Below are positions 16,804 through 27,286 of a stretch of DNA of 64,000 nt, in pieces. The notes beneath the pieces were generated by a model. That model was not told the DNA's origin, did no database searches, and worked only from the letters and a program-made list of their open reading frames with translations. The DNA lies in the NCBI RefSeq assembly GCF_021404465.1, contig NZ_JABFTT010000008.1:1-64000 (forward strand). The letters are read 5' to 3'. Both the position numbers and the translations under genes were made by a program. The stretch is from Billgrantia zhangzhouensis (lineage in GTDB: Bacteria; Pseudomonadota; Gammaproteobacteria; Pseudomonadales; Halomonadaceae). Every line of letters starts with the position of its first letter. Positions within the stretch are counted from its first letter, which is position 1.

Positions 16804-17001
16804 TCAACGTGAGGCGAATTCTACGCTTTTTCTGCGCTGTGTCAAGGTGGGAGACGTTGTTAGTGCAAGTGCTGCGCTTGTGTCCATAATCAGGAGGGGA
16901 AGCTTGAAGGCAAGCCCTTCAGTCAGCATCCTGTTACAGCAGGCCTGTAGTGCCAGGTCGAGCAATGCGACTAGCAAGTGCCATGATCAGGGAGGTGGAC
17001 T

Positions 17002-17748
17002 ATGACCCAAACAGCATCCGTTGCATGGGTAACCGGAGGAACCGGAGGGATCGGCTCGGCTATCTGTCGTGCGCTCGCCGGTGCGGGTTACCACGTGATA
17101 GCGGGTTACCATAACCCGGAAAAGGCCAAGACCTGGCTCGAGACTCAGAAGGCCGAGGGATTCGACAATATCTCCCTGTCAGGTATCGACCTGACCGACT
17201 ATCAGGCATGCGAAGCTGGTGTGAAGGAAATCGAAGCGGCTCACGGGCCAATCGGCGTACTGGTTAACTGTGCCGGGATCACCCGCGACGGTACGATGAA
17301 GAAGATGACACCCGAGCAGTGGCACGAAGTCATTGACACCAACCTCAACACGGTTTTCAACACCTGCCGCAGCGTCATCGAGAGCATGCTCGAGCAGAAG
17401 CATGGGCGCATCATCAACATTTCCTCGATCAACGGACGCAAGGGCCAGTTCGGTCAGGTCAACTATTCGGCCGCCAAGGCCGGCATGCACGGCCTGACCA
17501 TGGCGTTGGCCCAGGAGACCGCTACCAAGGGCATCACCGTCAATACCGTATCACCTGGCTATATTGCCACTGACATGATCATGAAAATTCCCGAGAACGT
17601 GCGCGAGGCGATCCGTGAGACCATTCCGGTAAAGCGCTATGGCACGCCGGAAGAGATCGCGCGGCTAGTGGTATTCCTGGCCGACAAGGAGTCCGGCTTC
17701 ATCACCGGGGCCAATGTCGATATCAACGGCGGGCAGTTCATGGGGTGA
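17002..17748 (+). CDS. phaB: acetoacetyl-CoA reductase PhaB
   Basis: 248-aa short-chain dehydrogenase, predicted to reduce acetoacetyl-CoA to (R)-3-hydroxybutyryl-CoA with NADPH for polyhydroxyalkanoate synthesis. Visible features are the cofactor motif TGGTGGIG, the NCAG motif, catalytic Ser in NISSINGRKGQFGQ, Tyr and Lys in YSAAKAG, and GYIATDM. The GRKGQFGQ-N-YSAAKAG stretch is typical of PhaB rather than FabG. GGAGGT precedes the ATG. The gene stands alone here; phaA and phaC are not in the window. Confidence 0.93.
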   Translation: MTQTASVAWVTGGTGGIGSAICRALAGAGYHVIAGYHNPEKAKTWLETQKAEGFDNISLSGIDLTDYQACEAGVKEIEAAHGPIGVLVNCAGITRDGTMKKMTPEQWHEVIDTNLNTVFNTCRSVIESMLEQKHGRIINISSINGRKGQFGQVNYSAAKAGMHGLTMALAQETATKGITVNTVSPGYIATDMIMKIPENVREAIRETIPVKRYGTPEEIARLVVFLADKESGFITGANVDINGGQFMG

Positions 17749-17807
17749 TTCGTTGCATCACCTGATCGGTGGGGGCGCATGCCTCCCGCTTCTCGTTTGG
17801 GGCGACA

Positions 17808-20591
17808 TCAAGGCGGTGGCAGGCGGGTCAGGCGGGTGAGAAGCGCATCGAATTCGCCGACTTCCCGTTGCCACTGACCGGGTGAAACCGGTCCCGTGGC
17901 CAGCAGGTTGCGCAGTACGATGCGAACCTCTTCGGCACGGCTTAGCTCGCGGCCAAGGCCCTCATTGAGCCGCTCGACCTGGATGGCAAGCCGCAGGGGC
18001 TCATCGTGCTGGCTGACTCGGCCCATGGCGAGCAGCGACAGGTGCACGCGCAGGCGGGCCAATCGCTCCCCGACTTCCTCTTGCGTGGGCGGGTTCTGTC
18101 GTGCGGCGTTACGCTGTTCATGGGCACTGCGCATGTCCTCGGGCAGGTCGAGTTCGCGGTCGAGGGTAACTTCCTCGCAAACGTTCTCCTCAAGGCATCT
18201 GGCATCCGCAGCCAGGTGAGAGTCGAGCAGCAGACGACAAGCCTGCCAGCGTTGCACCTCCTCTACTACTGCCAAGCGTGCCAGACGTTCGCGACGGGTA
18301 CGCACGATGCCGCTCCAGCGACGACGCATGCCTTCCGTGCGCCGCCCCGAGGGCAGCGGCTCGAGGGCTGCCGCCTGGTCGATGGCTTGTTCCAGCATCT
18401 GGGCGTCGGTGTGGTGAGCCGGTTGCCAGGCGTCCAGTCGATCGATCAGAGCCTGCATCTCCTCGAGGCGCTGGCGTGCCCGTTGGGCACGGTCGTCGCG
18501 CTGAGCCTCGCGCATGGCGAAGATCTGGTCGCAGACAGCACGGAACTCGCGCCACAGGGTCTGCTCTTCTCCACGCGGGGCGCGCCCCAGTTCGCGCCAG
18601 CGCTGTTGCAGGGTCTTGGCGTGTTCCGCCCGTGCATCGGGGGGCAGCGATTTTTCGAGCAGGGCCTGGGCCTCGTCGATGAGCTGGCGCTTGGCGTCGG
18701 CGACTTCCTGGGCACGTTGGTCGATGAGGCTCTGTAGGGCGGAGAGAATGCGCCCGAAGCGCCGCCCTATGGCCTGGGCTTGGTCGCGTGGCACCGGAGA
18801 GTGGTGACGCCACTCTTCGCGTGCCTGATCACGGATCCGTCGAAGCGCATCCGGATCGGCCTCGCTGGAAGGCGCTTCGAGCAGCGCATCGAGCTGGTCG
18901 CAAAGGACGGTGCGTGCCTCGAGGTTGCGGGTGCGCTCGCTGGCTTGACGTTCGCGCCAAGAGGCTAGTCGTTCATGTATGCGGTCAGAGGCACTGCGAA
19001 ACTGCTCGGAGAGTTCACGACTGGCGGCGGCATCGCCGAGCCCCTTCCAGTCGCGCACCAACTGACGATGGCGCCGATCGAGCTCGGCATCGGTAATGTC
19101 CGTATCGCTGGCGAGTTCCTCAATGGCCCGACACAACTGCTCGCGCTTGGGGCCGGCGACGAAACCTCGCCAGTCGCGCAGCTCCGCCAGCCGGGCGCCA
19201 AGACGCTTGAGTGTGGCCTGATGGCGGCGCAGGCTGGCCGTCGGCAGTGAGTCGGACCGGTGCTTGAGACTCTGGTGGAGTCGGCTGGCGCCCTTGAAGG
19301 CGCCTCGATCGAGCAACGTCTCCAGTTGGGCGAGATCCTCGGCGAAACGCTCGAGACGGACCTCAATGTCTTCTTCCCGCGCCTGACCTCGCCCTACCTG
19401 AATTTGCCATGCGCGGGCGAGGAGCGGCGTCGGTGGCAGTGTGTCAGGCCAGCGACAGGCCGCGACAGCGGCTTGCAACCGCTCAAGATCCTTTTCCTTA
19501 AGTGCCTGCTTGATTTCGTCAGTATGCGTCTCGAGGCGCTCCCAGGCGTCCAGTACACGATCATAATCCGCCAGCACGGCATCGTAGCGTTCGCGCAGCG
19601 CCTGGTCGGTCACATGGAGATCGGAGAGCGCCTGCCAGCGGTTGGCCAACAGCACTTTCTGCGAGCGTAGACTGGCAATGTCCTGCCCGGTCAGCCGGTC
19701 GCCGCGAGGCAGGCTGGCGAGGCTCTCTTCCAATGCCACGAGCAGCGCCTCACGGGCTTCGGCTGCCTGTTCGCGGCGTCGGTCCGTCTCGGCAATGGCA
19801 TGCTCCCGAGCCTCATGATCGGAAATGGCCTTGCGGCAGTGCAGGCAGGCATCCTGATAGCGGCGCTCCTGATCCTCCTCGGGCAGATCCGCAAGCGTGT
19901 CCCACTCACGTACTAAATGGCGGAATCGGCCGGCATAGAGCGGCTCCCAGGGGGCCCTGGCATGGGTTTCCAACTTTACCAACAGCTCTTCGCGCTGTGC
20001 CCGTGCCGCGGCCAGGGAGGCAGCGTCGTTGCGCAGGCGGCTCAGACGCTCGCGTGCCTGGCGCATGACTTGGCGGTCGCGGCGCGCCTGCTGGACCAGG
20101 CGCTGCAGGCCGGCTTCGCTGGTCACCCGAACCGCTGCAGCATGTCGCACGGCGGCGATGCCGTTGTCGCAGGCTTGCGCGATGAGGTCTTCTTCCTCTT
20201 TCAGGCGCGCTACGGCTGCCAGGCGCAGTTGCTGGTTGTCGCCCTCTAGTGCCACGCGGGCCAACAATTCTCTATCGTCGAGACCCTCGACGATGCGCAG
20301 GCGCTGAGCCAGGTCGAGGCCACCACTCTGGCCAGAGAGCAGGATGACCAGGCGCTGGAGAATCTCGGCCTGCTCGGGGTGACGGCCGTGCAACGTGAGC
20401 AATATCTCGATTGCATCGATTCTCTCCAGGGCTACCTGGCGAACGCCAGCATTCGCATCGAGGCACAGTGCTTCCAGGGCTTGGTGCTGTTCGGGGTGCG
20501 CGGGATCAAGCCGGCTGGCGGCCAGGCGTCGAACCTGGGCATCCGGGTGCTGCCAGCGCGGGGCAAGAAAGCGGCGGAGGAATCCGAGCAT
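17808..20591 (-). CDS. DUF349 repeat protein
   Basis: 927 aa, highly charged, mostly helical and coiled-coil, without signal peptide. Several DUF349-like units are visible, each with an aromatic W-x-x-L core: LVREWDTLADLPEEDQERRY, LLANRWQALSDLHVTDQA, LVRDWKGLGDAAASREL, REEWRHHSPVPRDQA and LQQRWRELGRAPRGEEQTLW. The first 200 residues look HEAT-like (RRLAASRLDPAHPEQHQALE). The family's function in proteobacteria is unclear. The protein is divergent from minC across 257 bp and convergent with phaB. Confidence 0.85.
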   Translation of the reverse strand: MLGFLRRFLAPRWQHPDAQVRRLAASRLDPAHPEQHQALEALCLDANAGVRQVALERIDAIEILLTLHGRHPEQAEILQRLVILLSGQSGGLDLAQRLRIVEGLDDRELLARVALEGDNQQLRLAAVARLKEEEDLIAQACDNGIAAVRHAAAVRVTSEAGLQRLVQQARRDRQVMRQARERLSRLRNDAASLAAARAQREELLVKLETHARAPWEPLYAGRFRHLVREWDTLADLPEEDQERRYQDACLHCRKAISDHEAREHAIAETDRRREQAAEAREALLVALEESLASLPRGDRLTGQDIASLRSQKVLLANRWQALSDLHVTDQALRERYDAVLADYDRVLDAWERLETHTDEIKQALKEKDLERLQAAVAACRWPDTLPPTPLLARAWQIQVGRGQAREEDIEVRLERFAEDLAQLETLLDRGAFKGASRLHQSLKHRSDSLPTASLRRHQATLKRLGARLAELRDWRGFVAGPKREQLCRAIEELASDTDITDAELDRRHRQLVRDWKGLGDAAASRELSEQFRSASDRIHERLASWRERQASERTRNLEARTVLCDQLDALLEAPSSEADPDALRRIRDQAREEWRHHSPVPRDQAQAIGRRFGRILSALQSLIDQRAQEVADAKRQLIDEAQALLEKSLPPDARAEHAKTLQQRWRELGRAPRGEEQTLWREFRAVCDQIFAMREAQRDDRAQRARQRLEEMQALIDRLDAWQPAHHTDAQMLEQAIDQAAALEPLPSGRRTEGMRRRWSGIVRTRRERLARLAVVEEVQRWQACRLLLDSHLAADARCLEENVCEEVTLDRELDLPEDMRSAHEQRNAARQNPPTQEEVGERLARLRVHLSLLAMGRVSQHDEPLRLAIQVERLNEGLGRELSRAEEVRIVLRNLLATGPVSPGQWQREVGEFDALLTRLTRLPPP

Positions 20592-20848
20592 GAGACATCC
20601 TGAAGTAAGAGGCGCAAATCAGCGTTGCTGCGCAAGTCGCATTGTTGTGTCGAGTCGGCGTCTTTCGTCTAAGGTATGTTATCTAAGCACGCGCTGCGAT
20701 TGTGGAAAAGCCTGTCGGAACAGGAGCGTGTAGGCGAGTGGCGACAATGGCAGCCGAGGCTTGGCTGGCCGTATCATCAGTTGCAGGGGGGATGGGAGTC
20801 GCTTAGCTTTAGTCCCACGACCCGACAACACCCGAGTGGAGTCCGGCA

Positions 20849-21586
20849 ATGAGCCTCAAAGTAGACAGGGCAGGCATGGCATTCACCTTCAAGGGGGGCA
20901 TGCTGCCCATGACGGTCATGGAGTTGGCGAGCGCTGATCCGGAGCAGATCCGTGAGCAGCTCTCGGGCAAGCTTAGCCAATCTCCTGCCTTCTTTCAGCA
21001 TACTCCCGTGGTTCTCAGCGTCGAAAAGCTCGATGAGCCTCATCTGGCCCTGGAGCGGATCTGTGCCGTGTGTCGCACCCATAAGCTGTTGCCGGTGGCG
21101 GTGCGCGGTGGCGCTGATCCCGTGAAACAGTCGGCCTGGGCGCTGGGCCTGGGCTGGTTTCCGCCCTCCGACGGGGCACGTACCCGCTCGCTCGAGGAGG
21201 TTCCCCCCGTTGAAGTCCCAGCGACCAGCGCGCCCGAGGCGGCAGCCTCGGTGGCGAGTGGCGGACGCATCTATCGGGGCACGGTACGCTCGGGGCAGCA
21301 GGTGAGTGCTCCCGACGGAGACTTGGTGGTCATCGGGGCGGTCAATGCCGGGGCGGAGGTACTGGCGGCGGGGAGCATCCACGTATATGGCGCGCTGCGC
21401 GGGCGTGCTCTGGCCGGGATCCATGGCGATACCGACGCCGGCATCTTCTGCCGCGAACTACGGGCCGAACTGCTCTCGGTAGCGGGCAATTACAAGCGTC
21501 TCGAGGACATCGATCCGCACCTGCTGGGCTCTTCGGTCCAGGTCGCCCTGCGCGATGCCCAACTGGGGATTACCACCCTGGACTAG
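20849..21586 (+). CDS. minC: septum site-determining protein MinC
   Basis: 245 aa. The N-terminal domain (about 1-105) antagonises FtsZ polymerisation. A Pro/Ala-rich linker follows (about 112-140). The C-terminal beta-helix (about 143-245) has the conserved RSGQQVSAPDGDLVVIGAVN, GAEVLAAGSIHVYGALRGRA and AGIHGDTDAGIF blocks used for MinD binding. It is the first gene of minCDE and blocks Z-ring assembly near the poles. Confidence 0.95.
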   Translation: MSLKVDRAGMAFTFKGGMLPMTVMELASADPEQIREQLSGKLSQSPAFFQHTPVVLSVEKLDEPHLALERICAVCRTHKLLPVAVRGGADPVKQSAWALGLGWFPPSDGARTRSLEEVPPVEVPATSAPEAAASVASGGRIYRGTVRSGQQVSAPDGDLVVIGAVNAGAEVLAAGSIHVYGALRGRALAGIHGDTDAGIFCRELRAELLSVAGNYKRLEDIDPHLLGSSVQVALRDAQLGITTLD

Positions 21587-21641
21587 ACAACCGTATACAC
21601 TCTACTTCGTCTTTTTTCGTCTATCCAAAGGAACGTGCAAC

Positions 21642-22460
21642 TTGGCCAAAATCATCGTAGTGACCTCAGGCAAGGGGGGAGTCGGCAAGACGACCAGTGC
21701 AGCGGCCATCGCCACCGGGCTGGCGCTGCGAGGCAACAAGACCGTAGTCATCGACTTTGACGTGGGGCTGCGCAACCTGGATCTGATCATGGGCTGCGAG
21801 CGTCGCGTGGTGTACGACCTGGTCAATGTGATCCAGGGCGAGGCCGGTCTCAACCAGGCATTGATTCGCGACAAGCGGGTCGACAATCTGCACATCCTGC
21901 CGGCCTCGCAGACCCGTGACAAGGATGCCCTCACGTCCGAGGGCGTCGAGAAGATCCTCGATACACTAGGCAAGGATTTCGATTACATCCTCTGCGACTC
22001 GCCCGCCGGTATCGAGCGTGGCGCGCAGTTGGCCATGTACTACGCCGACGAGGCGATCGTGGTGACCAATCCCGAGGTCTCCTCCGTTCGCGACTCTGAT
22101 CGCATCCTGGGGCTGCTTGCCTCGAAGACGCGACGTGCCGAGCGTGGCGAGGATCCGGTCAAGGAGCATCTGCTGATCACCCGCTACAATGCGTCGCGTG
22201 TCGATCACGGCGATATGCTCAACCTTGAGGATATTCGCGAGATACTGGCCATTGATCTGATCGGTCTCATCCCCGAATCCGAAGCGGTGCTACGTGCCTC
22301 CAACCAGGGCGTGCCCGTGACCCATGACGACGACAGCGATGCGGGGCAGGCCTACATGGATACCGTTTCGCGTCTGCTCGGAGAGGAAGTGCCGCTGCGC
22401 TTCCACGAACTCCAGAAAAAGAGCCTGTTGAGCCGTATGTTCGGAGGAGGTCGCCGGTGA
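21642..22460 (+). CDS. minD: septum site-determining ATPase MinD
   Basis: 272 aa with the deviant Walker A motif [11 protein letters not shown], the FDVGLRNLD switch I and the [11 protein letters not shown] switch II. The C-terminal end [14 protein letters not shown] is the amphipathic membrane-targeting helix. The start is TTG 21642: the encoded protein begins [13 protein letters not shown] in the normal register and AAAGGA lies 8 nt upstream, while an upstream ATG at 21555 would overlap minC and add an unrelated leader. MinD recruits MinC to the membrane and oscillates with MinE. Confidence 0.95.
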   Translation: MAKIIVVTSGKGGVGKTTSAAAIATGLALRGNKTVVIDFDVGLRNLDLIMGCERRVVYDLVNVIQGEAGLNQALIRDKRVDNLHILPASQTRDKDALTSEGVEKILDTLGKDFDYILCDSPAGIERGAQLAMYYADEAIVVTNPEVSSVRDSDRILGLLASKTRRAERGEDPVKEHLLITRYNASRVDHGDMLNLEDIREILAIDLIGLIPESEAVLRASNQGVPVTHDDDSDAGQAYMDTVSRLLGEEVPLRFHELQKKSLLSRMFGGGRR

Positions 22461-22708
22461 AGTTGCTGGAATTCCTGAAGCGTGAACGCAAGAAGTCCGC
22501 CTCGGTGGCCAAGGAGCGGCTGCAGATCATCGTGGCGCACCAGCGAAGCCAGCGTGGCCAGCCCGACTACATGCCGATGCTGGAGAAGGAGCTGCTGGAG
22601 GTGATTAGGCGCTACGTCCAGGTGGATGACGATGCCATCAACATCAGCCTGGACAGCGAGGACAACTGCTCGGTGCTGGAGCTAAACGTGACCTTGCCGC
22701 GCACCTAG
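22457..22708 (+). CDS. minE: cell division topological specificity factor MinE
   Basis: 83 aa, standard length. N-terminal amphipathic and MinD-activating helix ([22 protein letters not shown]), then the dimeric topological-specificity domain. The ATG overlaps the minD stop by 4 bp. MinE stimulates MinD ATPase activity and drives oscillation. Confidence 0.95.
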   Translation: MKLLEFLKRERKKSASVAKERLQIIVAHQRSQRGQPDYMPMLEKELLEVIRRYVQVDDDAINISLDSEDNCSVLELNVTLPRT

Positions 22709-22807
22709 AAATAGGCACGGTCGCTTGCGGTGCTTCCTCGGCTGAGCCATCCGCGAGGCTGTGTTAGTCTGTGCCTTTTCGCGACGCAGCCAGGAGATCC
22801 CGTGCCC

Positions 22808-24298
22808 ATGGCGAAGCCAGATGCCGCCCCGATGACTTTCCTGTGGCACGACTATGAAACCTTCGGTGCCGATCCCCGTCGTGATCGGCCGGCGCAGTTC
22901 GCTGCGATACGCACCGATAGCGGCTTCAACGAGATCGGCGAGCCGATCGAACTCTTCTGCAAGCCGGCTGACGATTATCTGCCGCATCCCCAGGCGTGCC
23001 TGATTACCGGCATCACGCCGCAGCAGGCGCGCCGCCGAGGGCTGCCAGAAGCCGAGTTCGCTGGGCGCATCCACGCTCTCATGAGCGAGCCCGGCACCTG
23101 CGCGCTGGGCTACAACTCGCTGCGCTTCGACGATGAAGTGAGCCGCTGCCTGTTCTACCGCAACCTTCTCGATCCCTATTCGCGGGAGTGGCAGAACGGC
23201 AATTCGCGCTGGGACCTGATCGATGCGGTGCGCGCCTTTCACGCTCTGCGTCCCGCCGGCATCGAATGGCCGAAGCGCGAGGACGGCTCGCCCAGCTTTC
23301 GCCTCGAGGACCTGACTGCCGCTAATGGCATCGCCCATGAAGGCGCCCACGACGCGGTGGCCGACGTGCGCGCCACCATTGCGCTGGCGCGGCTGCTCAG
23401 GCAGCGCAATGCGCGTCTCTTCGACCATCTGCTGCAGCTGCGCAACAAGCGCGAAGTGGCCAAGTACCTCGATGTTCCGGGGCGCAAGCCGGTGCTCCAC
23501 GTGTCGCGCCGATACCCGGCCAGCCGGGCATGTAGCGCACTGGTGATGCCGCTGGCCGAGCATCCTACCAATTCCAACGGGGTGATCGTCTACGATCTTT
23601 CCGTGGACCCTGGCGCCCTGCTCGAGCTGGACGCCGAGCAGATTCGCCAGCGTGTCTTCGTCAGCAGCGACGACCTGGCCGAAGGCGAGACGCGCATCCC
23701 GCTCAAGGTCATCCACGTCAATCGCAGCCCTGTGGTGCTACCGGCCGCTGCGCTCAAGGACGTGGAAGGGCCGCGCAAGGGCGAATATGGTGAGATTGTC
23801 GAACGCCTGGGGCTCGACCTGGCGGCGTGTCGTGCCAATTGGAAGCGTCTCGCGACGGACCCCGAGGTGGCGCGCAAGGTGAGCGAGGTGTTCGCCCAGG
23901 CGCCGCCCGGCGGTCCGCACGATCCTGACCTGATGCTCTACAGCGGCGGCTTCTTCTCGCCAGCCGACCGTCAGCAGATGCTGCGAGTGCGCGAGGCGGC
24001 ACCGTGGGACCTGGTGGATGCCAGGTTTGCTTTCCAAGATCCTCGCCTGGAGGAGATGTTGTTTCGCTATCGGGCACGCAGCTACCCCGACACGCTGAGC
24101 AGCGAGGAGCAGGCGCGCTGGGAAGCTTACCGCTGGGAGCGCATGAACGATGCGGCCGTGGCCGGTTTCACGTTGAAGGATTTTGCCCGCGAGATCGAGC
24201 GGCTCAATCAGGTCGCCCTGAACGACCGCGACAGGCTGATCCTCGAGGAGCTCGTCATGCATGTGGAAGCGATGATGCCAGCCCAGGCCTTCGGCTGA
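22808..24298 (+). CDS. sbcB: exodeoxyribonuclease I
   Basis: 496 aa, the 3'-5' single-strand exonuclease that acts in recombination and mismatch repair. The DnaQ-type exonuclease domain begins FLWHDYETFGADPRRDRPAQF (motif I Asp/Glu) and contains CALGYNSLRFDDEV (motif II) and HEGAHDAVADVRAT (motif III). The SH3-like and C-terminal helical domains follow. The start could be ATG 22808 or GTG 22802; AGGAG at 22792-22796 is better spaced for the GTG. It is not linked to minE by overlap; 99 bp separate them. Confidence 0.93.
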   Translation: MAKPDAAPMTFLWHDYETFGADPRRDRPAQFAAIRTDSGFNEIGEPIELFCKPADDYLPHPQACLITGITPQQARRRGLPEAEFAGRIHALMSEPGTCALGYNSLRFDDEVSRCLFYRNLLDPYSREWQNGNSRWDLIDAVRAFHALRPAGIEWPKREDGSPSFRLEDLTAANGIAHEGAHDAVADVRATIALARLLRQRNARLFDHLLQLRNKREVAKYLDVPGRKPVLHVSRRYPASRACSALVMPLAEHPTNSNGVIVYDLSVDPGALLELDAEQIRQRVFVSSDDLAEGETRIPLKVIHVNRSPVVLPAAALKDVEGPRKGEYGEIVERLGLDLAACRANWKRLATDPEVARKVSEVFAQAPPGGPHDPDLMLYSGGFFSPADRQQMLRVREAAPWDLVDARFAFQDPRLEEMLFRYRARSYPDTLSSEEQARWEAYRWERMNDAAVAGFTLKDFAREIERLNQVALNDRDRLILEELVMHVEAMMPAQAFG

Positions 24299-24350
24299 GG
24301 AAGGCATCGCCCGGTTACTCCTGCAGCGCTTCCGCTTCCGGGCTGACGTG

Positions 24351-24379
24351 ACAGCGCCCGGCCATTGGTCGGGCGCTGT
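24351..24379. terminator. convergent terminator hairpin
   Basis: Perfect 10-bp stem ACAGCGCCCG / CGGGCGCTGT with a 9-nt loop between the sbcB and M16 peptidase stop codons. No U tract on either side. Confidence 0.65.
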
Positions 24380-24400
24380 GCTTGAGTGGCTCGCCGCAGC

Positions 24401-27286
24401 CTAGTCGTCGGCTTCGGGCAACGGCTCCAGATATCGGGCCAGGGCGGTGACGTCGCTGGGCTCGTCGCCAGGATCGTAGGCTACCGTGGCGATGGCTGTC
24501 TCGAGCAGCCCCGGCCAAGTCTGGCGCAGGTTGTCGGCGGTTACCGCCAGCACGCGCTGGGCCAGGCGCTCGCGGCGGTCGAACCCGGTATCGCCGAATG
24601 ACAGCGCACGCCACAGCCGGTTGGTGAGTCCCGAGAGACTGGTGTCCCGCTGTAGCAGACCGTCGTGCACGGCCTGACGGTAGGGGGCCAGGTCGGCATC
24701 GTCCATCGCTGCCAGGCGCTGGCCGAAGTCAGCCAGGAAGGCGTCGATGTGCGCCTGGATCTCGCCGCTGGTGGCATCGGGCGACTGCACCAGCAGGCTC
24801 AGGCCCGGCGCGTCGAGAAGGGGGGAATAGCCGGCGCTGACAACGTAGCCCAGCTGCTCCTCGGTGCGCAGGCGCTGATAGAAAGGCGTGTCGATCACCT
24901 GTCCCAGCACCGCGAGGCGTGCCTGGGTCTCGAGTGACCGGTCGTTGCCCTGCAGGTAGCGCAGCACCAGCGATTCCTCACGGGTAGTCAGGGGATGCAG
25001 GGTAGGCAGCTCGTCGTCGGCGCGCAGTGGGGTCAGGTCGGGAATGGCCTCACGCGACAGCGTGGGAGCGAGCATCTCGGCTACGAGCCTGCCTTCGTGC
25101 CGGGCCAGCTCGGCATTGAGGTTGCCGACGGCCAGTGCCTGCAGGCGGAGTTCGCCGAGAAAGCGCTCACGAAAGTCACGCAGGTCGTCCACCGTCAGCT
25201 CGCGACTGGTGTCCAGCAGGCTCTGAGTCGACCAATGAGGGCGCATCAGGGCTTCGGCCAGGGTGCGGTGCCCCTGGCGGAACAGCGCTGCCTGAGGGGC
25301 GTTGCGCCATTCGCGCTGCAGCCGATAGCGCACGCGCTCGAAGCTCGCTTCATTGATGTCGCCCTCGAGAAGCTGCTCGAGAGTACGCCGCATGACCCGG
25401 TCCTGGCGGTCTCGCCAGCCCGAGAAGGCCAGCGTGATGCCGCGGGCATGGGCATAGGCCTCGGCATCGTGCCCGGCCAGGCGGGCCGCATAGAATTCCT
25501 CGTTGAGGCTGTCTTCGAGCCATCCGGCCAACAGGTTGGCCAGTACGGCATGGCGCGGATCGCTGCTGGCGTCGGGGTTCTGAAGGCTGAAGCGCCACTC
25601 CACCTTGGGCGTGTTGAAGCTGGCATCCGCCATGTGCCACAGCTCGAAGCCGGGCGCTTCCAGCAACTGCGATGGGCGCTCGTGCTGCTCCTCGAGCAGG
25701 GCTACGTCCTCGGCGATGAAGGGGTTGGGAGCCGGCAGGGCAAGCCCCGCCAGGGGCTGGGTATCGCTAGCCGGAGGCGTGGTCTCGCGCCAGGGAGTGT
25801 CGAACCAGGGCGAGGTGCGTTCGCCTTCCACTTCAGGGCCGCTGTAGACGCGCAGCAGCCTCTCGGGGCGTAGCGCATCGAGATAGGTTTCGGTCAGCTC
25901 GGGTTCGAAGCCATCCATGCGATAGGGGGCGTATTGCACGTCCTCCATCGGGAAGCGGGCCAGGTTCATGGCCAGGCGCATGGCACTCTGCAGCGTCGAG
26001 CCGTGCTGCTGGAAGCGGAATTCCTGTTCGGCAAGCCGAGCCTGCTCCTCGTAGCGCCACGCCTCCAGGCCCTGCTCGCGGATCTGCTCGATGGCGGCGA
26101 ACAGCGTGGCCTCTATCTCGTCGATACGCTCGGCGCCGGCCGGCGTCAGGCTGACGCTGACCGTGAACAGTGCGTGTCGCTCATCGCCGCGTCCCACGCC
26201 GGCGGCGAGTCCGTCGGCAAGCCCGGCCTCGCGCAGTACCGCGAACAGGCTGCCTTCGCCCTCGTGTCCCAACAGATGAGCAAGCAGGTCGGCGGGCTTG
26301 TGTCGATAGTGCTGGATGGGATCTGGCACCGGGAACATGAATCTTACCTGGCGGCTGTCGCGCATCGATTGCAGTTCCACATAGCGCGGCAGGCTGCCCT
26401 CCATCACCAGCGGTTGCTCGATGACGGGGCGTTCCAGGCCGCGGTCGGCGATATCGGCGAAGCGTTCGGCCACCATCTCTTCCAACTCGTCCAACGGCTG
26501 CGGTGCCACCAGGGCCAGGTGCATCACGTTGGCGTCGTAGTAGCGTTGGTAGAACTCGATCACGCGCTCGCGCAGCGAGGGCTCGTCCTCAGGGCGGTCT
26601 GCCAGCGTCTCGCGACTGCCCACCGAGAAACCGGTGGTGGGATTGTCGAAATTGAGCACCTGATTGAGCACGTCGTTCTCGCGCCGGCCGTCGTCGCGTA
26701 TCCGTGCCATGTATTCCGAGTGCACGATGTTGCGCTCGCTTTCCAACTGATCGGGGTTGAACAGCGGGGAGAGGAAGAACTGGCTGAAGCGATCCAGGGC
26801 GCCCGGCAGTGCCTCGGGCTCGACATCGAAGAAATAGTTGGTGTCCTGAGGCGCAGTGAAGGCGTTGTGGTTGCCGCCGTGGCGGCGCAGATAGCCTTGG
26901 TAGGCGTCAGCCTCGGGGAACGGCTCGGTACCGAGGAACAGCATGTGCTCGAGGAAATGTGCCAGCCCGGCCAGATCCTCGGGGTCCTGGGCGCTGCCCA
27001 CGCCGACGTTCATCGAGGCCGCTGCCTGGTCGGCCGCGGGGTCGCTGACCAGCAGTGCAGTGAGGCCATTGTCGAGCCGCAGCACACGATAATCGCGGCT
27101 GTCGTGTGGGCTGACGCGCGGGTGCACGACTTCCTCGACCGCCTCTTCGGTGGAGCTGTCGGGGTCATTCGGCGACTGTGCCAGGGCGAGAGCCGGCAAC
27201 AGGAAGCCGAGCAGCAGGCTCGCCAGCAAGGGCAATGGGTGCCGACCGGGCAGACAGTGCAAGGGAAGGCGGGGCTTGGACATCAT
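24401..27286 (-). CDS. M16-family zinc metallopeptidase (pitrilysin-like)
   Basis: 961 aa, the length of protease III/insulysin-type enzymes. An N-terminal signal peptide (ending in a hydrophobic run LLASLLLGFLLPALALA) indicates export to the periplasm. The inverted zinc motif H-x-x-E-H is in HFLEHMLFLG, and the third ligand Glu lies about 75 residues on in ESERNIVHSEYM. Three further M16-like domains follow, including the C-terminal EEQLGYVVSAGYSPL. Expected role: degradation of small peptides in the periplasm. It overlaps the upstream SRAP gene by 4 bp, so the two are cotranscribed. Confidence 0.9.
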   Translation of the reverse strand: MMSKPRLPLHCLPGRHPLPLLASLLLGFLLPALALAQSPNDPDSSTEEAVEEVVHPRVSPHDSRDYRVLRLDNGLTALLVSDPAADQAAASMNVGVGSAQDPEDLAGLAHFLEHMLFLGTEPFPEADAYQGYLRRHGGNHNAFTAPQDTNYFFDVEPEALPGALDRFSQFFLSPLFNPDQLESERNIVHSEYMARIRDDGRRENDVLNQVLNFDNPTTGFSVGSRETLADRPEDEPSLRERVIEFYQRYYDANVMHLALVAPQPLDELEEMVAERFADIADRGLERPVIEQPLVMEGSLPRYVELQSMRDSRQVRFMFPVPDPIQHYRHKPADLLAHLLGHEGEGSLFAVLREAGLADGLAAGVGRGDERHALFTVSVSLTPAGAERIDEIEATLFAAIEQIREQGLEAWRYEEQARLAEQEFRFQQHGSTLQSAMRLAMNLARFPMEDVQYAPYRMDGFEPELTETYLDALRPERLLRVYSGPEVEGERTSPWFDTPWRETTPPASDTQPLAGLALPAPNPFIAEDVALLEEQHERPSQLLEAPGFELWHMADASFNTPKVEWRFSLQNPDASSDPRHAVLANLLAGWLEDSLNEEFYAARLAGHDAEAYAHARGITLAFSGWRDRQDRVMRRTLEQLLEGDINEASFERVRYRLQREWRNAPQAALFRQGHRTLAEALMRPHWSTQSLLDTSRELTVDDLRDFRERFLGELRLQALAVGNLNAELARHEGRLVAEMLAPTLSREAIPDLTPLRADDELPTLHPLTTREESLVLRYLQGNDRSLETQARLAVLGQVIDTPFYQRLRTEEQLGYVVSAGYSPLLDAPGLSLLVQSPDATSGEIQAHIDAFLADFGQRLAAMDDADLAPYRQAVHDGLLQRDTSLSGLTNRLWRALSFGDTGFDRRERLAQRVLAVTADNLRQTWPGLLETAIATVAYDPGDEPSDVTALARYLEPLPEADD